A DNA stretch of 6,123 nt from Clostridium sp. UBA4746. GTDB taxonomy: Bacteria > Bacillota > Clostridia > Clostridiales > Clostridiaceae. This document shows positions 1 through 4,448 of this stretch, in pieces. Location: the NCBI GenBank assembly GCA_002403785.1, contig DHIM01000146.1, forward strand, positions 1 through 6,123. The letters run 5' to 3'. The translations under genes and the position numbers were made by a program. A model generated the notes under the pieces. That model was not told the DNA's origin. It made no database searches and saw nothing but the letters and a program-made list of their open reading frames with translations. How positions within the stretch are numbered: position 1 is the stretch's first letter; the number at the start of each line of letters is the position of its first letter.

Positions 1-22
1 ACACATCATAAACTCCCCACTT
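1..22 (-). ncRNA. c-di-GMP-II riboswitch aptamer, copy 3 (partial, cut by window edge)
   Basis: The first 22 bases, read on the minus strand, match the 5' part of the aptamer at 133-207: the GTGGGGAG start, the TATGATG segment and the first four bases (GTGT) of the pseudoknot stem, all at the same relative positions. The match to copy 2 continues upstream to about position 72 with an offset near 184 bases. The window ends inside the first stem, so folding and the downstream terminator cannot be checked. Confidence 0.6.
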
Positions 23-99
23 GATATAAGATCATATTCTTTTATAAGAAAATATTAAAATTCTATTCACTTCAAAACATATTTTTATAAAAGCCGTCT

Positions 100-138
100 A
101 TAAAATTAAAGGCCCAATCTAATAAATTAGATTGGGCC
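100..138 (-). terminator. Strong intrinsic terminator after riboswitch copy 2
   Basis: A perfect 12-bp stem (111-122 with 127-138, GGCCCAATCTAA and its complement) with a 4-base loop is followed on the minus strand by TTTAATTTTAT (100-110). The plus-strand side has no T tract, so it acts on minus-strand transcripts. Its 5' arm overlaps the bases (133-136) that would close aptamer copy 2. Aptamer closure and terminator formation should therefore exclude each other, which suggests that ligand binding permits read-through (inference). Confidence 0.85.
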
Positions 139-207
139 GGTTTCACCATTGTCTCCGTGTACTCAACGGTGACCAAATCAGAGTACACTTCATCAACTTC
201 CCACTTG
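133..207 (-). ncRNA. c-di-GMP-II riboswitch aptamer, copy 2
   Basis: On the minus strand this element folds as an H-type pseudoknot. GTGTACTC (181-188) pairs with GAGTACAC (157-164). The loop segment TCACCGTT (165-172) pairs with AATGGTGA (143-150), including one G-U pair that exists only in the minus-strand RNA. The linker TGATTTGG, the purine-rich GGAGAC segment and the closing AAACC match the order of elements I recall for the Clostridium acetobutylicum c-di-GMP-II aptamer (GGAA..UGAUG, AUUGG, AGUGCAACC). The family senses cyclic di-GMP and controls motility, pilus and surface genes. The regulated gene lies beyond the left end of the window. Family assignment is from memory of the consensus; the fold is visible directly. 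Confidence 0.8.
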
Positions 208-234
208 AAATAGGATCATATTATTTTAGCCAGG

Positions 235-280
235 AAAAAATAAAACTCCATTCACATAGACTTCTCTATGAAAAAGGAGT
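235..280 (-). terminator. Intrinsic terminator after riboswitch copy 1
   Basis: On the minus strand ACTCC (276-280) pairs with GGAGT (245-249), and CATAGA (265-270) pairs with TCTATG (255-260) around a GAAG tetraloop. The hairpin is followed by TTTTATTTTTT (235-245). It starts at the last base of aptamer copy 1, which is the layout of a transcription-attenuating riboswitch. Confidence 0.8.
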
Positions 281-345
281 GGGTTCACTACTAGCTCCAC
301 ATATTCAAAGTGACCAATACAGAATATGCTTCATTGCTTCCAAGT
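281..345 (-). ncRNA. c-di-GMP-II riboswitch aptamer, copy 1 (promoter-proximal)
   Basis: On the minus strand GCATATTC (322-329) pairs with GAATATGT (299-306), and TCACT (309-313) pairs with AGTGA (285-289), giving the same pseudoknot topology as copy 2. Three base pairs of the first stem differ from copy 2 on both sides (T-A to C-G, G-C to A-T, C-G to T-A), one becomes G-U, and one pair of the second stem changes C-G to T-A. Such compensatory change supports a selected RNA structure. GGAAGCAATGA, TATTGGTCACTT and GAGCTAGTAGTGAACC closely resemble the C. acetobutylicum c-di-GMP-II sequence as I remember it. This copy is the best match to the family. Confidence 0.85.
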
Positions 346-368
346 ATTTTATTGTGTTATACCAGTAT

Positions 369-397
369 ATTATGCTGAATGTGACAGTTTGTTACAA
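369..397 (-). promoter_or_regulatory. Probable sigma-A promoter of the riboswitch leader
   Basis: On the minus strand TTGTAA (392-397) and CATAAT (369-374) are separated by 17 bases. Transcription would start near 362, about 17 bases before aptamer copy 1. The -10 box matches consensus at 5 of 6 positions and the -35 box at 4 of 6. No other good candidate was seen close to the array. Confidence 0.5.
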
Positions 398-534
398 AAT
401 GTTTCAACTTATTATTTTTTATAATTCACCTCATAATTAATCATTTGATTCATTAAATATAAGATTAAAATAATTAATATGTATTTTAATTATTTAAATA
501 AAATTTGAAAATAATATTAAAATAGTTAATCATA
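398..534. other. AT-rich intergenic stretch, no gene seen
   Basis: This stretch separates the leftward riboswitch promoter from the rightward DUF2089 promoter. It is almost entirely A and T, with no open frame carrying a ribosome binding site. It is probably a divergent promoter region; no further element could be supported. Confidence 0.5.
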
Positions 535-566
535 GTATTGATTTATTCAATACTTGGTATTATAAT
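535..566 (+). promoter_or_regulatory. Sigma-A promoter with overlapping inverted-repeat operator candidate
   Basis: TTGATT (538-543) and TATAAT (561-566) are spaced by exactly 17 bases, a good vegetative promoter for the three-gene operon beginning at 594. A perfect inverted repeat, GTATTGA (535-541) and TCAATAC (547-553) with a 5-base spacer, covers the -35 box and part of the spacer. That is where a repressor would block RNA polymerase. The first gene encodes a helix-turn-helix protein, so autoregulation through this site is plausible but inferred. Confidence 0.65.
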
Positions 567-593
567 AAAATTATATAAAAGGAGAGATTGATC

Positions 594-959
594 ATGAGTT
601 ATAGAGTTATAAGCAAATGTCCTATATGTAGTTCAAAACTAAAGATTATGAAACTTAGATGCAATAAATGTGGTACTGTCATTGAAAATGAATTTGAGTT
701 TTCAAAATTCGAATGTTTAGGAGAAGAACACCTTAATTTTATGGAAGTCTTTTTAAAGTGTAGGGGTAATATTAAAGATGTGGAAAAAGAACTAGGTATA
801 TCATATCCAACTGTGAGAGCTAAGCTAGATGAAGTTGTTTCTGCACTTGGTTATACTGAAGTAAAAAAGTCTAAAATAAATAGCAAGGAAATAATTGATA
901 TGCTTGAAAAAGGTGAAATATCGGCTGAACAAGCAGTAAATATGATGAAAAATAATTAA
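594..959 (+). CDS. DUF2089 family zinc-ribbon/HTH protein with SHOCT-like tail
   Basis: This 121-residue protein has three parts. Residues 9-26 form a zinc ribbon with two CxxC pairs (C9, C12, C23, C26). Residues 58-82 (GNIKDVEKELGISYPTVRAK) look like a helix-turn-helix. Residues 97-118 (EIIDMLEKGEISAEQAV) are a short SHOCT-like helical motif. This is the standard DUF2089 order, and length is normal for the family. I chose ATG 594 because GGAGAG (581-586) sits 7 bases upstream; an in-frame TTG at 588 is too close to that site. It is the first gene of an operon with the SHOCT-like genes at 983 and 1425. The family's function is not established; a DNA-binding regulator is likely from the HTH, and it may act on the inverted repeat in its own promoter. 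Confidence 0.88.
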   Translation: MSYRVISKCPICSSKLKIMKLRCNKCGTVIENEFEFSKFECLGEEHLNFMEVFLKCRGNIKDVEKELGISYPTVRAKLDEVVSALGYTEVKKSKINSKEIIDMLEKGEISAEQAVNMMKNN

Positions 960-982
960 AACTCGAAAGGATGGATTATAAA

Positions 983-1354
983 ATGAACGAAGAAGTAAAA
1001 AGAATTTTAAAAATGGTTGAAGAGGGAAAAATAGATATAGATAAGGCTGGCGATCTTATTGACGCTCTTAACAAGTCTGCTACTGCACTGCCATTGAATA
1101 CGTCGAAAAATTTAGACAAGATGTTAAAAGTTAGAGTGCTATCAGCTACAAAGGATACTGTAAATGTGAACGTGCCAATTAAATTTTTAAAGGCAATAGG
1201 AAACGCTGTTAATAACATTAAAATACCAGGCATTTCAGATGAAGACGGAATAGATATAAGAATGATTATGGAAGCCATTGATTCGGGCCTTGAAGGAAAA
1301 ATAGTGGATGTAAAAAGCAGCAATGGAGATATAATTGAAGTCTCTATAGAATAG
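983..1354 (+). CDS. SHOCT-like domain protein
   Basis: This 123-residue soluble protein has an N-terminal SHOCT-like helix pair (residues 4-29, EVKRILKMVEEGKIDIDKAG) that closely resembles the C-terminal tail of the preceding DUF2089 protein. After a Ser/Thr-rich linker comes an alpha/beta segment (48-123) with VNVNVPIKFLKAIGNAV and a closing IVDVKSSNGDIIEVSIE strand pair. A related layout occurs at the N terminus of YvlB/LiaX-type envelope-stress proteins, as recalled from family knowledge. ATG 983 is preferred over ATG 971, because the purine-rich AAAGGATGG (966-974) would overlap the earlier start. The gap to the upstream gene is 23 bases, so the two are co-transcribed. It has no signal peptide or membrane helix. 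The function is unknown; a partner of the regulator is a reasonable guess. Confidence 0.82.
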   Translation: MNEEVKRILKMVEEGKIDIDKAGDLIDALNKSATALPLNTSKNLDKMLKVRVLSATKDTVNVNVPIKFLKAIGNAVNNIKIPGISDEDGIDIRMIMEAIDSGLEGKIVDVKSSNGDIIEVSIE

Positions 1355-1424
1355 ATATTTTGTTAAATGGATGACATAAGCATGCTTAAGCTTACCTATA
1401 TATTAATAAAAGGATGGGTGAAAG

Positions 1425-1685
1425 TTGAAGATATATATAAAACTTAACAATGGTGTTCGTCTAAAAATACCAGCACCAATATGCCTTGTAAAAGCAGCTA
1501 TTGGACTTGGCGGCTTTGGATTACTAATTGCCAGAAGATTTATTCCTGAGGAGCACAGGCAATATATTGATTGTGTTGACTTCAAACAACTTAGAAAAGG
1601 CATAGATGTATTAAGAGATTATAAAGGATTAAAAATTGTAGAAGTAAAAACTAAATATGGACCAGATGTAACCATAATTATATAA
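1425..1685 (+). CDS. Small protein resembling the C-terminal domain of the SHOCT-like protein
   Basis: This 86-residue protein starts at TTG 1425, preceded by AAAAGGATGGGTGAAAG; the nearby ATG 1414 and GTG 1418 are out of frame. It appears to be a stand-alone version of residues 48-123 of the upstream protein. VRLKIPAPICLVKAAIGLG aligns with VNVNVPIKFLKAIGNAV, and the ending GLKIVEVKTKYGPDVTIII aligns with EGKIVDVKSSNGDIIEVSIE. Residues 22-38 are hydrophobic and glycine-rich (AAIGLGGFGLLIA), then basic, so the protein may touch the membrane. It lies 70 bases after the SHOCT-like gene and before the long hairpin terminator, as last gene of the operon. I do not recognise a named family beyond this resemblance, and function is unknown. 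Confidence 0.75.
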   Translation: MKIYIKLNNGVRLKIPAPICLVKAAIGLGGFGLLIARRFIPEEHRQYIDCVDFKQLRKGIDVLRDYKGLKIVEVKTKYGPDVTIII

Positions 1686-1699
1686 ATATTAAAACTATG

Positions 1700-1800
1700 A
1701 AACTCAAGCATTATGAATTATATTACCGAGTACATTACCCTTATTAACTGTACTCATTAATATAATTCATAATGCTAAATCAAGTTTTATTTTGTTATTT
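1700..1800 (+). terminator. Long hairpin terminator between convergent genes
   Basis: A perfect 19-bp inverted repeat (1707-1725 with 1758-1776) encloses a second 7-bp repeat, GAGTACA (1728-1734) and TGTACTC (1749-1755). Short AAACT/AGTTT arms (1700-1704, 1783-1787) extend it. The plus side is followed by TTTTATTTTGTTATTTTTT, so it should stop the DUF2089 operon. It may also work leftward for the SIR2-like gene, whose stop codon at 1787-1789 touches it, but the minus side has a weaker T tract. It is unusually long for a simple terminator. Confidence 0.75.
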
Positions 1801-2728
1801 TTTCAATATAACTAACTGCTCCATCTGTGTGCACTTCTGCATAATCAAAGATTTTTTCTAACCTTTTTTTAGTTTCTTCATCTGTTGACGTTTTAGAAAT
1901 TACAATGTTTTTTACTTTTTCTTTATAGGAACTAAATAACATCAAATTGTCAAAATCAGTTTTGGGAAATCCATAACCTATAAAGTCTAATTGTTCAGCA
2001 TTATCTATATAATATTTCATCTTCTTCCATAAAAATTTATAGAAATTACCCGCAAAATATTTATGTTTAGTATTAGACATTGGAACGTAAAATGGTATAT
2101 CCTCAACAAACATATCATTAATAACATTTTCTTCTAATGATATAATATCATCAATATCCGCATTTTCATATTTACTCATACTAAACCAATTAAAAGAACC
2201 ATGAAGTTTTAACAACTCTATGTTTTTCACATCCAAATCTCCGGCATCAATTGTTGTGCCTTCTTGATACGGATCTTTATTTAATTTTATACCATATTTT
2301 ACTATGAATTTACCCTCCGCACATAAATTTTTACAAATTTTTTCAATAAACAAATCATAATTAAATGAAACAAGTAATATATTTTCTTTATCACAATAAT
2401 ATAAAAATTTCCCCATAATGTCCATTTTATCTGGGTCAGGCTCACAGTTTTTCATTTCATTATATATATGTTTTAACATTTGTTTTCTTAAAGTATAAAA
2501 TTCTATATCCTCTTTATCATTAAAGAATATTTCTCTTGATAATATATAACTAACACAGTTCTCCACATCAAAATAATCATTTAATTTTGCCTTTGCCTTA
2601 TTCACAAAACTATTTAACAAACTATTTTCTTCAGTATTTTCAAATAAATCTTTAATTAATGGCATTGAGCTGCATAATGCTTTTGAAAATCCTGCTCCAA
2701 GAACAATAACTTTTTTATATTTTTTCAT
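1787..2728 (-). CDS. SIR2-like NAD+-binding protein, candidate NADase
   Basis: This 313-residue cytoplasmic protein has SIR2-type features. VIVLGAGFS (residues 7-15) is the nucleotide-binding glycine loop. SFNYD (121-125) carries the Asn that matches the catalytic Asn of sirtuin-like NADases. LLKLHGSFNW (172-181) carries the matching His (H176). FIGYGFPKTD (249-258) is the late conserved loop of the SIR2_2 type. All key residues are present, and no zinc-binding cysteine cluster typical of deacetylases is seen. Related bacterial proteins (ThsA, DSR, Avs-linked SIR2 domains) degrade NAD+ on phage infection; that role is inferred here. It stands alone, with no visible partner. A ribosome binding site GGGGGG (2738-2743) lies 9 bases before ATG. 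Confidence 0.85.
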   Translation of the reverse strand: MKKYKKVIVLGAGFSKALCSSMPLIKDLFENTEENSLLNSFVNKAKAKLNDYFDVENCVSYILSREIFFNDKEDIEFYTLRKQMLKHIYNEMKNCEPDPDKMDIMGKFLYYCDKENILLVSFNYDLFIEKICKNLCAEGKFIVKYGIKLNKDPYQEGTTIDAGDLDVKNIELLKLHGSFNWFSMSKYENADIDDIISLEENVINDMFVEDIPFYVPMSNTKHKYFAGNFYKFLWKKMKYYIDNAEQLDFIGYGFPKTDFDNLMLFSSYKEKVKNIVISKTSTDEETKKRLEKIFDYAEVHTDGAVSYIEKITK

Positions 2729-2757
2729 GCTTACATACCCCCCTTACTATCAGTATT

Positions 2758-2763
2758 ATTATA
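2758..2763 (-). promoter_or_regulatory. Possible -10 box of the SIR2-like gene
   Basis: A perfect TATAAT on the minus strand lies 30 bases before the start codon. No good TTGACA-like box was found 16-18 bases upstream, so the promoter may be weak or activator-dependent. A terminator at 2898-2928 separates this gene from the upstream operon, which implies that it needs a promoter of its own in this gap. Confidence 0.35.
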
Positions 2764-2897
2764 CTTTATCTCTACATATTTGTATTTATTTCTAGTTTAT
2801 ATCCCCTCAATTACTCACGCAAATAAATTTTTCATTACTTCACTATATAAATACGCTGAGCTTCCTTAAACTGTGATACGATTATATTATTTCCCAT

Positions 2898-2928
2898 AAA
2901 AAAAAGCCCCCAACAACTTGGGAACTTT
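2898..2928 (-). terminator. Intrinsic terminator after the DUF3267 gene
   Basis: On the minus strand AAAGTTCCCAA (2918-2928) pairs with TTGGGGGCTTT (2903-2913) around a GTTG loop, giving 11 pairs including two G-U pairs that form only in this orientation. A run of eight T follows the hairpin (2898-2905). It begins 1 base after the stop codon of the DUF3267 gene. Confidence 0.88.
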
Positions 2929-2929
2929 C

Positions 2930-3439
2930 CTACACTACATCAAATCCATATTTTCTATCAATTATCTTACTATTATAATCATACTTTATAAGCTTATAAG
3001 ACATATACAAGTCCCCTGAAGCACCGAGTAGATTAAGAAAGAATATCATACCACCTAACCACAGTGGTAGAAGTAAGGTTATTATAGACATTACAGCGAG
3101 TGGTGCTAGAAGTATTATTAGAAACTTTACACGATCTATAGGCATCTCAGAGATTTCCTGTGTATATGCATAAATACCTTTAAATCCATACTTAACTTTT
3201 CCACCAAAAACTTTATACACAAGTCCATGTATACCCTCATGAACAATTGATATTGGAATCATAAGTAGTAACACATATATATATAAATTAATAATTAAAT
3301 TTTTGGTTGGATATGAAATAAAAGGTTTTAAAATAAAATTTTCTACTATGTTACTTGCAATACTCCCCATTACCTGCGCAATTGCAAAAGCTATTATTGT
3401 ACATATTACATGTGTTTTCCACGTAATTTTAAAAGACAT
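2930..3439 (-). CDS. DUF3267 membrane zinc-metalloprotease-like protein
   Basis: This 169-residue integral membrane protein has helices at about residues 9-29, 47-66 and 105-127. HEGIH (67-71) at the end of the second helix is a HExxH zinc-binding motif. GASGDLYM, with D133, near the third helix fits the third ligand position of M50-like zincins. The closing DRKYGFDVV is typical of DUF3267. The family is predicted to be an intramembrane peptidase, but no substrate is known. I chose ATG 3439 because GAGGTGAT (3443-3450) is an excellent ribosome binding site with correct spacing; an in-frame ATG at 3469, adding 10 residues, lacks one. The gene follows the pilin-like genes by 68 bases on the same strand with no terminator seen between, so read-through is possible. 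Confidence 0.82.
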   Translation of the reverse strand: MSFKITWKTHVICTIIAFAIAQVMGSIASNIVENFILKPFISYPTKNLIINLYIYVLLLMIPISIVHEGIHGLVYKVFGGKVKYGFKGIYAYTQEISEMPIDRVKFLIILLAPLAVMSIITLLLPLWLGGMIFFLNLLGASGDLYMSYKLIKYDYNSKIIDRKYGFDVV

Positions 3440-3507
3440 GCCCATCACCTCATTTAGAAGTATTGACATGTCTTTAGGTTGTTAGACTATTTTTACTATT
3501 CAGGCTC

Positions 3508-4038
3508 TTAATTATTTGCATAATATATAGTTAATGTATTAACACTAGGCAACACAACAGTACTAATATTATCAAGTATAACCTCATATGTTACACTATA
3601 ATTTTGACCGTTAGCATTATCTGTTACTCTATACTTTAGCATTCCTTTATCCGTAGTAGTTAAATAAGATAAATCTGTTAGTACATCCCCAATGGTCACT
3701 TGGCTAATTAAAGTTCCATCACTATTCTTTTTCACCTGCTTAACTAAATGATTACCCGTATATGTTAAAACATAATAATTAGCATTTGTATTTTGTGCTT
3801 TAACAATGGTTTCATCAGAACTTATTGTTTTAGCACTTCTAATATTTTTTTTTATATAATCTCCAACTAATCTAACATCATCTTGATTATTCATTTGAAT
3901 ATTAGTATTTTTATATATTCTATTTCCAAAATCACCAATAGAAAAAATTAAAACCATAACGATTAGCATTATTGGAATTGCTATTATTAATTCTATAAGA
4001 GTAAATCCTTTATTATGAAAACTCATAATTTTCTTCAT
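3508..4038 (-). CDS. PilW-like type IV minor pilin (prepilin)
   Basis: This 176-residue protein begins with a class III prepilin leader. The basic MKKIMSFHNKG is followed by FTLIELIIAIPIMLIVMVLI, so prepilin peptidase should cut after G11 to leave methylated F12, with the conserved Glu at mature position 5. The single hydrophobic helix (about residues 12-33) packs into a pilus or pseudopilus core; the remaining residues form a beta-rich head. Size and the RLVGDYIKKNIRSA region fit the PilW/GspJ type of minor pilin. AGGAG lies 7 bases before ATG 4038. It is third in a tight run after the PilX-like and PilV-like genes (27-base gap), and would be exported and assembled at the membrane. Confidence 0.85.
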   Translation of the reverse strand: MKKIMSFHNKGFTLIELIIAIPIMLIVMVLIFSIGDFGNRIYKNTNIQMNNQDDVRLVGDYIKKNIRSAKTISSDETIVKAQNTNANYYVLTYTGNHLVKQVKKNSDGTLISQVTIGDVLTDLSYLTTTDKGMLKYRVTDNANGQNYSVTYEVILDNISTVVLPSVNTLTIYYANN

Positions 4039-4065
4039 ATTAATATTCTCCTATAACCGTTTTAT

Positions 4066-4419
4066 CTAGTTCGGTACGAAGGTAGATAATGTTGTTTGGT
4101 TGCTACTGCTCTTATTAAAGATAATAATCTTGCCTTGTATGCTTCCTGGTGATAGTGTTATTACTCCCACAGAATTTTTTAATGTTATTGAAATAGTCTG
4201 ATTTGTTTGAACTACACCTGCAGTGGAATTACCTTTTATAACATTTCCAATCATATTTTCAGCAGTAGAAACATTTACAGTCCTAATACCACTAACATAA
4301 ATGTTTTTTAAGCTATTTACAATAATCGGCAAAAATCCAACTATTATTATGGAGATTATCGCAAGCGAAACAATTTCTTCTATTAATGAGAATCCACTAT
4401 TTTTTGAAAAAACTTTCAT
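4066..4419 (-). CDS. PilV-like type IV minor pilin (prepilin)
   Basis: This 117-residue protein has the leader MKVFSKNSG followed by FSLIEEIVSLAIISIIIVGFL, so cleavage after G9 is expected, with Glu at mature position 5. The mature protein is one N-terminal helix plus a small beta-rich domain with Ser/Thr-rich strands (TNQTISITLKNSVGVITLSP). The IVSLAIISI helix start is typical of PilV/GspI-type minor pilins, and the protein is short for the class. GGAAGTGAG lies just before ATG 4419. The gaps to neighbours are 29 and 27 bases, so the three pilin-like genes form an operon and probably build the initiating tip complex of a pilus (inference from PilVWX in other bacteria). Confidence 0.83.
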   Translation of the reverse strand: MKVFSKNSGFSLIEEIVSLAIISIIIVGFLPIIVNSLKNIYVSGIRTVNVSTAENMIGNVIKGNSTAGVVQTNQTISITLKNSVGVITLSPGSIQGKIIIFNKSSSNQTTLSTFVPN

Positions 4420-4448
4420 AAACTCACTTCCTAACTATAATTAATCTA

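Larger units (their letters stand above)
1..345 (-). repeat. Diverged tandem repeats of an aptamer-terminator unit
   Basis: Positions 1-72 align with about 185-257 (both contain CACTTGAtATAaGATCATATT-like sequence), and 136-207 aligns with 281-345. The repeating unit is aptamer, terminator and AT-rich linker. The copy 2 to copy 3 interval is longer because it keeps a decayed counterpart of the 235-280 hairpin (about 58-93) and adds the separate 111-138 hairpin. The repeats probably arose by duplication of one riboswitch unit. Confidence 0.7.

Noticed and set aside
133..345. T-box or other amino-acid riboswitch
   Set aside because: No T-box sequence (GGTGGNACCGCG type) or specifier stem is present; the pseudoknot order and conserved segments fit c-di-GMP-II instead.
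132..440. Open frame of 102 codons on the plus strand
   Set aside because: It lies antisense to the riboswitch array, has no ribosome binding site, shows no recognisable domain, and its composition reflects the RNA structures on the other strand.
976..1323. Open frame of 115 codons on the minus strand
   Set aside because: It is a mirror of the SHOCT-like gene on the plus strand, which has a better start, operon context and family resemblance.
1377..1388. 12-bp palindrome TAAGCATGCTTA before the third small gene
   Set aside because: It is short, single and lacks a T tract, so neither a terminator nor an operator can be supported; a chance palindrome in AT-rich spacer is sufficient explanation.
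1403..1603. Open frame of 66 codons on the minus strand
   Set aside because: It overlaps the 86-residue gene on the opposite strand and shows no domain or ribosome binding site.
3303..3485. Open frame of 60 codons on the plus strand
   Set aside because: It is antisense to the start of the DUF3267 gene, with no supporting signals.
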